Origin: Serpens sp035497915
GTDB taxonomy: Bacteria > Pseudomonadota > Gammaproteobacteria > Pseudomonadales > Pseudomonadaceae
Assembly (NCBI RefSeq): GCF_035497915.1
Contig: NZ_DATJCS010000025.1
Span: forward strand, 1 to 64,000
Direction of reading: 5' to 3'
DNA length: 64,000 bases
Shown in pieces: positions 25,151 to 33,908 of the stretch. Position numbers and translations under genes: made by a program. The notes beneath the pieces were generated by a model that searched no databases, was not told the origin of the DNA, and was given only the letters and a program-made list of their open reading frames with translations. How positions within the stretch are numbered: the stretch's first letter is position 1; each line of letters opens with the position of its first letter.

Positions 25151-26974
25151 TTAGGCCTTGGCCGGGGTGGCGTTCTGGGCGGCGATAAAGGCGCGCCAGC
25201 CACCGAAGGGGGTAATGTCGCGGGCGCCTTGCAGGGCGTAGGGCTCGCAGATGAAACCCTTCACCCAGCGGCCGTCGGCCAGTTGCACGTTGCCGATGCC
25301 CAGCGGCGGCGGGGTCTCCGCGACGAATTCACCGAAGCGCGCCTGCGGCACGTCCCACAGCTCGACGATGATCGGCGCACCTCCCTCGGCGCGGGCCAGG
25401 CCGGGCTTGGGCGGCACGGTGCCGGGCAGGGCGTACAGGCGGTAATCGGCGCTCGTGATGGTCTGCTCGACCAGCACCGCGTCGCGGCTGGTGAGCTGGA
25501 AATTCAGCGGCATGCCGGTCAGATGGGCGCCGACCACCGCCACGCGCACGCTGCCGGCTGCCTGGGGCAGTGGCGCATGCTCCGGCAGCGCTCGTCCGGT
25601 GGCGCCCAGCGGTAGTCCCAGCGCCTGTTGCCAGCGCTGGCCAAGGACGGCCAGGGCCTGGTCGCGCCAGGCCGGGGCGATGAAGGTGATGCCGGCCGGC
25701 AAGCCGTCGGCGCGCAAGCCGGCCGGCACCGCCAGGGCGCACAGGTCGGCCAGGTTGGTGAAGTTGGTGTAGGTGCCGAACTGGCTGTTGAACAGCACCG
25801 GCTCCTGCTCCATTTCGGCCAGGGTGCGCATCGTCGGCGAGGTCGGCACCACCAGCGCATCGAAGGGCGCCAGGGCCTCGTGGATGCGGCGGGCCAGTTC
25901 GGCGCGCAGGTATTCGGCCCGGTAGGCATCGCAGGCGCTGTACCGGTGACCCTTGTCGACGATGCCGCGCACCACCGGGTGGATGTGTTCCGGCTCGACC
26001 TTTTCCAGGGCTACGCTGCGCTCGGCGACCCACGGGCCGTAATACAGCTGCTCGGCCAGCGCCTGGAACGGGCTGAAGTCAATCGGGGTCAGCTCGAAGC
26101 CCAAGGCGCGCAGCTCGCCCAGCGCCTGGACGAAGACTATTTGGCTGGCTTCGTCGCCAAAGAATTGCGGGTCCGCCGGGTAGGCCAGCTTTGCGGCGGT
26201 CGGCACGCCCACCTTGGCGCTGTGCGGGTTGCCGCGGCTGTAGTCGTCGCTGGGATCGTAGCCACCGGCCAGGGTGGCCACCGCCAGCGCGTCGCCGACG
26301 GTCAGCGCGAATACCGAGATGCAGTCCAGGGTGCGGCAGGCCGGCACCAGTCCGCTGGTGGACAGCCAGCCCTTGGTCGGCTTGAGGCCGACGATGTTGT
26401 TGAAGCCGGCCGGTACGCGACCGGAGCCGGCGGTGTCGGTGCCCAGCGCAAAGGGCACCAGGCCGCGCGCCACCACGCTGGCCGAGCCGGAGCTGGAGCC
26501 GCCGCTGACATAGTCGGGATTGAAGCTGTTGGGCACCGCGCCGTAGGGCGAGCGGGTGCCGACCAGCCCGGTGGCGAACTGGTCGAGGTTGGTCTTGCCG
26601 ATCAGGATGGCGCCGGCGGCGCGCAGGCGGGCGACCACGTGGGCGTCGTCGCTGGCCCGGTAGGCAAAGGCGGGGCAGGCGGCGGTGGTCGGCCAGCCGG
26701 CGGCGTCGAGGTTGTCCTTGATGGCGAAGGGCACGCCGTACAGCGGCAGGGCCTCGCGCTGGCCGCCGGCGGCGTCGAGCAGGCGATCGAGTGCGCCGAG
26801 CTGTTCATCCAACTGGCTGCGGCTGGCCAGGGTGATCCAGGCTGGATCGTCCGGGTTCAACTGATCGCGCAGGGCGTGGATCAGCTCGGCGGGGCTGATC
26901 CGGTTGCGGTAGGCCGCTTGCCAGTCGGCAAGGGTGAAGCCGAGGGGGGCGTTGGGCATGCTCTGAGGTTCCAT
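25151..26974 (-). CDS. atzF: Allophanate hydrolase
   Basis: Hydrolyses allophanate, the product of urea carboxylase, to ammonia and CO2. It has 607 residues: an amidase-signature domain (about 1-450) and the C-terminal domain typical of allophanate hydrolases (about 470-600; VAVVGAHLTGMPLN). Catalytic residues of the Ser-cisSer-Lys triad are visible: lysine 86 in FAIKDNLD, the serines of GGSSSGS (about 160), and the serine in GTDTAGSGR (184). ATG 26974 has GGA six bases before it; ATG 26959 is an alternative. A sigma-54 promoter lies about 30 bases upstream, which makes this the first gene of the urea block. Confidence 0.94.
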   Translation of the reverse strand: MEPQSMPNAPLGFTLADWQAAYRNRISPAELIHALRDQLNPDDPAWITLASRSQLDEQLGALDRLLDAAGGQREALPLYGVPFAIKDNLDAAGWPTTAACPAFAYRASDDAHVVARLRAAGAILIGKTNLDQFATGLVGTRSPYGAVPNSFNPDYVSGGSSSGSASVVARGLVPFALGTDTAGSGRVPAGFNNIVGLKPTKGWLSTSGLVPACRTLDCISVFALTVGDALAVATLAGGYDPSDDYSRGNPHSAKVGVPTAAKLAYPADPQFFGDEASQIVFVQALGELRALGFELTPIDFSPFQALAEQLYYGPWVAERSVALEKVEPEHIHPVVRGIVDKGHRYSACDAYRAEYLRAELARRIHEALAPFDALVVPTSPTMRTLAEMEQEPVLFNSQFGTYTNFTNLADLCALAVPAGLRADGLPAGITFIAPAWRDQALAVLGQRWQQALGLPLGATGRALPEHAPLPQAAGSVRVAVVGAHLTGMPLNFQLTSRDAVLVEQTITSADYRLYALPGTVPPKPGLARAEGGAPIIVELWDVPQARFGEFVAETPPPLGIGNVQLADGRWVKGFICEPYALQGARDITPFGGWRAFIAAQNATPAKA

Positions 26975-27003
26975 CTTGTATCCAAGCGATGGAACGGACA
27001 GAG

Positions 27004-27018
27004 CAAGGCTGATGCCAG
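27004..27018 (-). promoter_or_regulatory. Sigma-54 (RpoN) promoter of the urea block
   Basis: On the minus strand TGGCATC-AGCC-TTGC, followed by T, fits TGGCACG-N4-TTGC with exact -24/-12 spacing. Transcription would start near 26992, about 18 bases before the atzF ATG. This implies an activator such as NtrC; I found no convincing NtrC site in the 200 bases upstream. Confidence 0.65.
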
Positions 27019-27028
27019 GTTCGGAAAG

Positions 27029-27046
27029 TCCTGAATTTTCAGGACG
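27029..27046. promoter_or_regulatory. Palindromic operator candidate upstream of the -24 element
   Basis: GTCCTGAATTTTCAGGAC is a perfect inverted repeat with 8-base arms and a 2-base centre, 11 bases upstream of the -24 element. It could bind the GntR regulator encoded in the same block. It is not a typical NtrC or FadR sequence. Confidence 0.5.
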
Positions 27047-27207
27047 TTGCGCTCATTTTCGACAGCTTTTCGCGCGCGATGCGTGGCGCGAGCGCACCGG
27101 GGCGGGGCGTGGGTGCGTGGTTGTGGTGCGAATGTAGGGCGCCGCCGGCGCGGATTGCACCGATGCCCCGCCCGGTGGCCAACGCCGTGAGCAGCGGAGG
27201 CGTCGCG

Positions 27208-27804
27208 TTACGGAATCAGGTAGCCCTGGATGCCGGTGAAGATGATCTGTGCGGCCAGGGCGCAGACGAACAGGCCCATCAGGCGGCTGACGATCTGCAG
27301 GCCCTGCTCGCCGAGCAGTCTCTCGAACTGGTTGGACAGGTAGAGCACCGCGCCGACGGTTAGCGCCGCCAGGCCCAGGGCGGCCAGGGTCACCAGCTTC
27401 TGGTCCCACTGGGTGTCCGCCACGCCCATCACCAGCAGGGCACCGATGGTGCCGGGGCCGACGGTCAGCGGGATGGTCAGCGGCACGATGGTCACGTCCT
27501 GGTGCACGTTGTCGCTCTGCGCCACGGCCTTGCCCTGGGCCATGCCCAGCGCGGAGATGAACAGCACGCTGCCGGCGCCGATGCGGAACGCATCGATGGT
27601 GATGCCGAACAGGTCGAAGATGTAGCGACCGAACAGGTAGAGCAGCAGGCTGGCGATCAGCACGCCGGTGGCCACGCGCCAGGCCAGGTGCTTGCGTTCC
27701 CTCGGCGCGTAGCCGCGGGTCATGCTGATGAAGCAGGAGAGCACGAAGAAGGGACTGTAAAGCACCAGCATCCGCAGATAGATACTGAACAGCTCGGCGA
27801 TCAT
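27208..27804 (-). CDS. MarC-family integral membrane protein
   Basis: A 198-residue inner membrane protein with six predicted helices, of the MarC/YhgN family. Family marks are the helix pair around FVLSCFISMTRGY and the conserved segment VPLTIPLTVGPGTIGALLVMG in the middle, which probably forms re-entrant loops. The early idea that MarC gives multiple antibiotic resistance was not upheld, and function remains unknown. A TAGAAT -10-like sequence (complement of 27844-27849) lies 40 bases upstream. In P. aeruginosa, as I recall, the same gene stands between retS and the urt genes. Confidence 0.87.
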   Translation of the reverse strand: MIAELFSIYLRMLVLYSPFFVLSCFISMTRGYAPRERKHLAWRVATGVLIASLLLYLFGRYIFDLFGITIDAFRIGAGSVLFISALGMAQGKAVAQSDNVHQDVTIVPLTIPLTVGPGTIGALLVMGVADTQWDQKLVTLAALGLAALTVGAVLYLSNQFERLLGEQGLQIVSRLMGLFVCALAAQIIFTGIQGYLIP

Positions 27805-27887
27805 GGCGGGGGTGTCTCGAAAAACGATGGGTTGAGCGGCGCGATTCTAGCCGAGCCGCGCGCCAAAAGCGCGGTTGGCGTGACCCG

Positions 27888-30638
27888 TCAGTCGCTCAGC
27901 GCATGGCGGTGCAGGTCCCGTTCCAGCACCCACTGACCGAGCAGTTCGCGCAGTTGCGACAGTTCCACCGGCTTGGCGATGTGGCCGTCCATGCCGCACA
28001 GTCGCGCGCGGTCCTTGTGTTCGCCGAGGATGTGCGCGGTGAGCGCCACCACCGGGGTGCGCGGGCGCTGCTCACGGGCTTCCCACTCGCGCAGTTCGCG
28101 GGTGGCGGTGAAACCGTCCATCACCGGCATCTCGCAGTCCATCAGCACCAGGTCGTAGTCCTTCTCGCGCAGCGCCAGCAGGGCCTCGACGCCGTTGCTG
28201 ACGGTGTCCGGCTCCAGGTTGAGCTTGCGCAGCATGCCGCGAATCACCTTGGTGGAAATGCTGTTGTCCTCGGCCACCAGGATGCGGAAGTCGGCGGGCA
28301 GCGGCGGCGGCTCGGGCGCCGGCGCCGGGTGGCTCGCCGACTGCGGCAGGCGGCCCAGCTCCTCGGCCAGGGTGGCCTTGAGGGTGTAGCCGGCCACCGG
28401 CTTGGCGAGGATGCGGCGGATGCCGGCGTTGCGGGCGATCACCTTGCTGGGCGCGTTGTTCACCCCGGTGAGCATGATCAGCAGGATGTCGCGGTTGAGC
28501 TGCGGGTCTTCCTTGATGCGCGCGGCCAGCTGCAGGCCGGTCATGCCTGGCATGTCATGGTCGAGCAGCACCAGGTCGAAATCGCTCTGCAGGTGCGCGC
28601 GGGTGCGCAACATGGCCAGCGCCTCGCGGCCGGAGGCCACCGCGACGGCCTGCATGCCCCAGGCGGCGCACTGCTGCACCAGTACCTTGCGGCAGATCTC
28701 GTTGTCGTCGACCACCAGCACCCGCGCGTCGTGCAGCGGGTCATCCAGGTCGGCGAGCGGCTGCTTGAGCAGTTCGGCGTCCAGCGGCAGGCTCAGCGAC
28801 AGGGTGTTGCCGCGCCGTTCGCCGGCCTGCACGTCGAACTGGCCCTGCATCAGCAGGGTCAGCTGACGGGCGATGATCAGGCCCAGGCGCCCCCCGTCGC
28901 GACTGGCCGACAGCAGGTCGGGGCTGTGCAGCGCCGCGTTGAGCAGCGCCTGGCGTTCGCTGTCCGGCAGCGGCGCGCCGCTGTCCTGCACGGTGATGCG
29001 CAGGCGCTCGCCGTCGAGCGCGGCGGCCAGCAGGATCTCGCCGTCCAGGGTCTGGCGGAAGGCGTTGTCCAGCAGGCTGACCAGCACCTGGCGCAGGCGG
29101 GTCGGGTCGCCACCGATCACGCGGGGCAACTGCGGCTGCACGAAACCGATCAGCTCGATCTTCTGCTGCTCGGCGCGGGCGCGGAACATCTCCAGGCAGT
29201 CCTCGATCAGCGCACCGAGGTCGAAGGCCACGTCATCCAGTTCGATCTGGCCGGATTCCAGGCGGGAAATGTCGAGGATCTCGTTGATCAGGATGAGCAG
29301 CTCGTTGCCGGCGCTGTGGATGGTCTGCACATAGTCGCGCTGCTTGCCGGACAGCTGGGTGCCGAGCAGCAGCTCGCTCATGCCCAGTACGCCGTTCATC
29401 GGGGTGCGGATCTCGTGGCTGATCTTGGCCAGGAAATCCGCCTTGGTGCGCAGTTCGGCACGGGTCACCGCGTCGGCGGTGCGCGCCTGGGCCAGCGCCG
29501 CGGCGATCTGGTGCTGGCGCTCGCGCAGCGCCAGGCACAGCAGCACGCCGGCCACCGCGGAAACCGAGTAGATGCCGACGGTAATCGGGATGTAGTGCAG
29601 CTGGAGATAGCCGAGCATGGCCGGCATGAACGTCAGGAAGGCGCAGAACTGCATCAGCATGGCCAGGCCGACCAGGCGTGCCCAGGTCCGTCCGGCGCGG
29701 AGCTGCTGCGCGGCCAGGGAACCCAGCAGCGCGAAGATGCCCAGCAGCGCCAGATAGAACAGCGGGCCGAGCCAGTGCGACCAAGGGCTCGGTATCAGCA
29801 GCAGGACCGGCAACAGGATCAGGCCATGACCGACTCGCAGCAGGCGCCGCTCCTGGGGTGAGTCGCCGTCGAACAGGTGACGGGCGAACATCAGCAGGCT
29901 GCACAGGGCCAGCAGGGCGAACAGGTCGCCGATCAGCGTCTGCGAAATCGCCAGCTGCCTCGACAGTTCGGTGAGCAGGCCCAGATTGCCCATGGAGCAG
30001 ATCAGCAGGGCGGCATGCATCACGCTGAGCCAGGCGAAGCCTTGGCTGCGCGTGGCCACCGCATAGATCAGGCAATAGATCAGCAGGGCGACGAGCGCGC
30101 CAACCAGCGTGCCGAACAGATAGTTGGGTTGGCTGTGGCGGATCAGCGCCTGCTCATCGAGCAGCTGCATCCAGCCGCGCAGCGCGTGGTGGCTGCTCAG
30201 GCGCAGATAGACCTCACGGGCCTGGCCGTCGTCCGGCAGGCGGAAGTAGTAGGCCTGTCCGGCACGCTTGACCTGCGCTTCTCGGGGATGGCGGTCGCCG
30301 GAGGTAAGGTGACGGATCGGCTGGTCGCCTTCGAGCAGGTAGAAGTCCACCTCCTGCGCCTTGGGGGCGAACAGCCAGAGCCAGTGCGAGGTTGCGAAGG
30401 CAGGCAGCGACGTGTGTAGCCAGAGCGTGCCGGGCGTCGCCGGCCGCGCGAAATCGGCGGACTCCAGGGGCGTGAAATCCGCACTCCCCAGTTCGTCCAG
30501 CTGCAGACGGTTGGCGGGATCTTCCAACAGGCTCCAGGGCAGCGCGGGCTCGGCCTGTGGCGTGGCCAGTCCGGCGCCGAGTACCAGGCTGAGCATCAGG
30601 CTGACGAGTACCGCAATCACTCTCCTTGACTGCTCCAC
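27888..30638 (-). CDS. retS: Hybrid sensor kinase RetS
   Basis: An inner membrane regulator that in P. aeruginosa binds GacS and blocks the GacA-RsmY/Z pathway, favouring acute over biofilm behaviour. 916 residues: signal peptide (1-27), periplasmic 7TMR-DISMED2 domain (about 35-165), seven helices (about 175-385), dimerisation domain with His408 in SHEIRTPMN, ATPase domain, and two receivers with phospho-acceptors Asp693 and Asp834. The ATP site is degenerate: VQDSGAPLP lacks the second glycine of the G1 box and GGRLGLIIA replaces GTGLGL. Identity rests on this architecture and on the purD neighbour. The start is GTG at 30638 after GAGAG. Confidence 0.92.
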   Translation of the reverse strand: MEQSRRVIAVLVSLMLSLVLGAGLATPQAEPALPWSLLEDPANRLQLDELGSADFTPLESADFARPATPGTLWLHTSLPAFATSHWLWLFAPKAQEVDFYLLEGDQPIRHLTSGDRHPREAQVKRAGQAYYFRLPDDGQAREVYLRLSSHHALRGWMQLLDEQALIRHSQPNYLFGTLVGALVALLIYCLIYAVATRSQGFAWLSVMHAALLICSMGNLGLLTELSRQLAISQTLIGDLFALLALCSLLMFARHLFDGDSPQERRLLRVGHGLILLPVLLLIPSPWSHWLGPLFYLALLGIFALLGSLAAQQLRAGRTWARLVGLAMLMQFCAFLTFMPAMLGYLQLHYIPITVGIYSVSAVAGVLLCLALRERQHQIAAALAQARTADAVTRAELRTKADFLAKISHEIRTPMNGVLGMSELLLGTQLSGKQRDYVQTIHSAGNELLILINEILDISRLESGQIELDDVAFDLGALIEDCLEMFRARAEQQKIELIGFVQPQLPRVIGGDPTRLRQVLVSLLDNAFRQTLDGEILLAAALDGERLRITVQDSGAPLPDSERQALLNAALHSPDLLSASRDGGRLGLIIARQLTLLMQGQFDVQAGERRGNTLSLSLPLDAELLKQPLADLDDPLHDARVLVVDDNEICRKVLVQQCAAWGMQAVAVASGREALAMLRTRAHLQSDFDLVLLDHDMPGMTGLQLAARIKEDPQLNRDILLIMLTGVNNAPSKVIARNAGIRRILAKPVAGYTLKATLAEELGRLPQSASHPAPAPEPPPLPADFRILVAEDNSISTKVIRGMLRKLNLEPDTVSNGVEALLALREKDYDLVLMDCEMPVMDGFTATRELREWEAREQRPRTPVVALTAHILGEHKDRARLCGMDGHIAKPVELSQLRELLGQWVLERDLHRHALSD

Positions 30639-30702
30639 GACTACTCTCGATCCGTGAAAAAAGTGCGCCGATTATTAGACATCGGGCCCCGGGAGGAAAC
30701 AA

Positions 30703-30730
30703 AAAAAGACGGATATAAATCCGTCTTTTT
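30703..30730 (-). terminator. Intrinsic terminator after purD
   Basis: A perfect 12-base stem with a 4-base loop; GACGGAT pairs with ATCCGTC and A/T runs flank both sides. It can work in both directions. It lies 23 bases past the purD stop and just upstream of retS, separating the two units. Confidence 0.92.
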
Positions 30731-30753
30731 CGAGGCTTGCGGAGCTGTCGCCG

Positions 30754-32043
30754 TCAGCGCTTCTGCTCGCGGGCAATGGCGCGATAGCCAATGTCCTTGC
30801 GATAGAACATGCCGTTCCAGCGGATCTTCTCCGCCAGGCGGTAGGCCTGCTGCTGGGCGTCGGCCACGCTCTTGCCGATGGCGGTGGCGCACAGCACGCG
30901 GCCGCCGGCGGTGACCACCTGGCCCTCGGCGTTCAGCGCGGTGCCGGCATGGAACACCTTGCCGTCCAGCTGCGCGGCGTCGGCCAGGCCTTCGATCACG
31001 TCACCCTTGGCGTAGTCGCCCGGGTAGCCGCCGGCGGCCAGCACCACGCCCACGGTGGGACGCGGGTCCCAGGTGGCTTCGACCTTGTTCAGCGCCTTGG
31101 CCAGCGCGGCCTCGACCAGCAGCACCAGCGAGGACTCCAGGCGCACCATGATCGGCTGGGTTTCCGGGTCGCCGAAGCGGCAGTTGAACTCGATGACCTT
31201 CGGCGCGCCGCTCTGGTCGATCATCAGGCCGGCGTACAGGAAGCCGGTGTAGACGTTGCCTTCGCTGGCCATGCCACGCACGGTCGGGTAGATGACTTCG
31301 TCCATCACGCGCCGGTGCACGGCGTCGGTGACCACCGGCGCCGGGGAGTAGGCGCCCATGCCGCCGGTGTTCGGGCCGCTGTCGCCGTCGCCGACGCGCT
31401 TGTGGTCCTGGCTGGTGGCCATGGGCAGCACGTTCTCGCCGTCGACCATGACGATGAAGCTGGCTTCCTCGCCGTCGAGGAATTCCTCGATGACCACGCG
31501 CGAACCGGCGTCGCCGAAGGCGTTGCCGGAGAGCATGTCGCGCACGGCGTCCTCGGCTTCTTCGAGGGTCATGGCGACGATCACGCCCTTGCCGGCGGCC
31601 AGGCCGTCGGCCTTGATGACGATCGGCGCGCCCTTTTCGCGCAGGTAGGCCAGCGCCGGCTCGACTTCGGTGAAGTTCTGGTAATCGGCGGTGGGGATCT
31701 TGTGGCGGGCCAGGAAGTCCTTGGTGAACGCCTTGGAGCCTTCCAGCTGCGCGGCGGCGGCGGTCGGGCCGAAGATGTCCAGGCCGCGCGAGCGGAACAG
31801 GTCGACCACGCCCTTCACCAGCGGCGCCTCGGGGCCGACGATGGTCAGCTGCACGTTCTTCGCCGCGAAGTCGGCCAGGGCCTCGATGTTCAGCACGTCG
31901 ATGGCGACGTTCTCGCACTTGGCTTCGGTGGCGGTGCCGGCGTTGCCGGGCGCGACGAAGACCTTCGCGACGCGCTTGTCCTGCGCGACCTTCCAGGCCA
32001 GGGCGTGCTCACGACCGCCGCTGCCGATGATCAGTACGTTCAT
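30754..32043 (-). CDS. purD: Phosphoribosylamine-glycine ligase (GAR synthetase)
   Basis: Second step of de novo purine synthesis: joins glycine to 5-phosphoribosylamine with ATP. 429 residues, full length. The N-terminal domain begins MNVLIIGSGGREHALAWK; the ATP-grasp region contains LAAGKGVIVA, the nucleotide loop region FLDGEEASFIVMVDGE, GPNTGGMGAYSPAP, and the metal-binding IEFNCRFGDPETQ. All are as expected for an active enzyme. It follows purH with 212 bases between that hold REP-like hairpins, and is closed by a strong terminator. Confidence 0.97.
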   Translation of the reverse strand: MNVLIIGSGGREHALAWKVAQDKRVAKVFVAPGNAGTATEAKCENVAIDVLNIEALADFAAKNVQLTIVGPEAPLVKGVVDLFRSRGLDIFGPTAAAAQLEGSKAFTKDFLARHKIPTADYQNFTEVEPALAYLREKGAPIVIKADGLAAGKGVIVAMTLEEAEDAVRDMLSGNAFGDAGSRVVIEEFLDGEEASFIVMVDGENVLPMATSQDHKRVGDGDSGPNTGGMGAYSPAPVVTDAVHRRVMDEVIYPTVRGMASEGNVYTGFLYAGLMIDQSGAPKVIEFNCRFGDPETQPIMVRLESSLVLLVEAALAKALNKVEATWDPRPTVGVVLAAGGYPGDYAKGDVIEGLADAAQLDGKVFHAGTALNAEGQVVTAGGRVLCATAIGKSVADAQQQAYRLAEKIRWNGMFYRKDIGYRAIAREQKR

Positions 32044-32061
32044 TTCTCTCTCCCATGGGGG

Positions 32062-32110
32062 GCGGGCCTGCGGCCCGCTCGGTGGATTAACAAAGCGTTA
32101 TCCACCCTAC
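32062..32110. repeat. Hairpins in the purH-purD gap (GTAGGGTGGA family)
   Basis: GCGGGCC-TGC-GGCCCGC is followed by GGTGGATTAACAAAGCGTTATCCACC (in two halves, 32081-32090 and 32097-32106), ending CCACCCTAC. The second is the same family as the elements at 5263-5370. It lies inside the probable purHD transcript. Confidence 0.7.
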
Positions 32111-32255
32111 AAAAACAGGCGACTCGGTATGAGGTCGCAATGGGGCCGGTAGATGCTAGGCGCCCCGGGCTCCGACAAGCGCAGTTGCCTGTTGGCAATG
32201 AGCATTGGCGGAGTCCGGGGCAACGACGCAGATGCCGGTTCCAGTGCGGCCGGGT

Positions 32256-33863
32256 TTAGTGCCTAAAGTGGCGCATGCCGGTGAAGACCATGGCGATGCC
32301 CGCCTCATTGGCCGCATCGATCACTTCCTGGTCGCGCATCGAACCGCCCGGCTGGATCACGGCGGTGATGCCGGCCTTGGCGGCGTTGTCGATGCCGTCG
32401 CGGAACGGGAAGAAGGCGTCGGAGGCCATGACGGCGCCCTGCACCTGCAGGCCGGCGTGCTCGGCCTTGATGGCGGCGATGCGCGCGGAGTTGACGCGGC
32501 TCATCTGGCCGGCGCCGACGCCGACGGTCTGGCGGTTCTTCGCGTAGACGATGGCGTTGGACTTGACGAACTTGGCCACCTTCCAGGCAAACACCAGGTC
32601 GTGGATTTCCTGCTCGCTCGGCGCGCGCTGGGTCACCACCTTGAGGTCATCGGCGGTGATCATGCCGATGTCGCGGCTCTGCACCAGCAGCCCGCCGTTG
32701 ACGCGCTTGAAGTCCCAGCCGGCGGCCCGTTCGGCCGGCCATTCGCCGCATTCCAGCAGGCGCACGTTGGCCTTGGCGGCCACCACGGCGCGGGCGTCGG
32801 CGGACACCTTCGGTGCGATGATGACTTCGACGAACTGGCGCTCGACGATGGCCTTGGCGGTTTCGCCATCCAGCTCGCGGTTGAAGGCGATGATGCCGCC
32901 GAAGGCGGATTCGCTGTCGGTGGCGTAGGCCAGGTCGTAGGCCTTGCGGATGCCGCCTTCGTTCTCCGGCACCACGGCCACGCCGCACGGGTTGGCGTGC
33001 TTGACGATCACACAGGCCGGCTTGACGAAGCTCTTCACGCATTCCAGCGCGGCGTCGGTGTCGGCCACGTTGTTGTAGGAGAGTTCCTTGCCCTGCAGCT
33101 GCACGGCGGTGGCGACGCTGGCCTCGCCCTTCTGCGGTTCGACATAGAAGGCGGCGATCTGGTGCGGGTTCTCGCCGTAGCGCATTTCCTGCGCCTTGAT
33201 GAACTGGCTGTTGAAGGTACGCGGGAACTGGCCGCGGCCTTCGGTGCTCAGGGTCTCGGCGGCCTGGTCGACGGTGCCCAGGTAGTTGGCGATCATGCCG
33301 TCGTAGGAGGCGGTGTGCTCGAAGGCCTTGAGGGCCAGGTCGAAGCGCTGCGCGTAGGTCAGGCCGCCGGCCTTCAGGGACTCGACGATGCCGGCGTAAT
33401 CACCGGCGTTGACCACGATGGCGACGTCCTTGTGGTTCTTGACGGCGCTGCGGACCATGGTCGGGCCGCCGATATCGATGTTCTCGATGGCGTCCGGCAG
33501 GGTGCAGCCCGGCTTGGCCACGGTGGCGGCGAACGGGTAGAGGTTGACCGCCACCAGGTCGATCGGATTGATGCCGTGCTCGGCCATCACCGCGCCGTCC
33601 AGGTCGCGACGACCGAGGATGCCGCCGTGGATCTTCGGGTGCAGGGTCTTCACCCGGCCATCCATCATTTCCGGGAAGCCGGTGTAGTCGGCCACTTCCA
33701 CGGCGGCGACGCCGTTGTCCTTGAGCAGCTTGTAGGTGCCGCCGGTGGAGAGGATTTCCACGCCGAGGGCGGCGAGCCCGCGGGCGAAGTCGACGATGCC
33801 GGTCTTGTCGGAAACGCTGATCAGGGCGCGGCGGACGGGGAGGCGGGTGGTCTGGTGAGTCAT
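32256..33863 (-). CDS. purH: Bifunctional AICAR formyltransferase / IMP cyclohydrolase
   Basis: The last two steps of IMP synthesis in one 535-residue protein. The N-terminal cyclohydrolase domain (about 1-200) shows ALISVSDKTGIVDFARGL, STGGTYKLL, GRVKTLHPKIHGGIL and NLYPF. The C-terminal transformylase domain shows RYGENPHQ, the catalytic lysine-histidine pair VKHANPCG, and SDAFFPFRDGIDNAAKAG near the end. ATG 33863 gives the family start MTHQTTRLPVRRALIS; an ATG six codons upstream is less likely. It lies 45 bases after fis on the same strand and precedes purD. Confidence 0.97.
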   Translation of the reverse strand: MTHQTTRLPVRRALISVSDKTGIVDFARGLAALGVEILSTGGTYKLLKDNGVAAVEVADYTGFPEMMDGRVKTLHPKIHGGILGRRDLDGAVMAEHGINPIDLVAVNLYPFAATVAKPGCTLPDAIENIDIGGPTMVRSAVKNHKDVAIVVNAGDYAGIVESLKAGGLTYAQRFDLALKAFEHTASYDGMIANYLGTVDQAAETLSTEGRGQFPRTFNSQFIKAQEMRYGENPHQIAAFYVEPQKGEASVATAVQLQGKELSYNNVADTDAALECVKSFVKPACVIVKHANPCGVAVVPENEGGIRKAYDLAYATDSESAFGGIIAFNRELDGETAKAIVERQFVEVIIAPKVSADARAVVAAKANVRLLECGEWPAERAAGWDFKRVNGGLLVQSRDIGMITADDLKVVTQRAPSEQEIHDLVFAWKVAKFVKSNAIVYAKNRQTVGVGAGQMSRVNSARIAAIKAEHAGLQVQGAVMASDAFFPFRDGIDNAAKAGITAVIQPGGSMRDQEVIDAANEAGIAMVFTGMRHFRH

Positions 33864-33908
33864 TGGAAAGCCATCATGCAATTGAAAGTGGGGAGAACTC
33901 GGTAAGGC

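Noticed and set aside
21330..25154. Very long open frame on the plus strand opposite urea carboxylase
   Set aside because: It is the GC-rich shadow of uca; composition is alanine/glycine/histidine/glutamine-rich with no domain, and uca on the other strand is complete.
25015..25203. Extending the leader ORF to a start at 25203
   Set aside because: The extra residues lie inside the end of atzF in another frame and lack a ribosome site; ATG 25140 has AAGGAG.
27089..27113. GCACC...GGGTGC as an NtrC site upstream of the sigma-54 promoter
   Set aside because: The half sites are 13 bases apart rather than about 5, so it does not fit the NtrC consensus.
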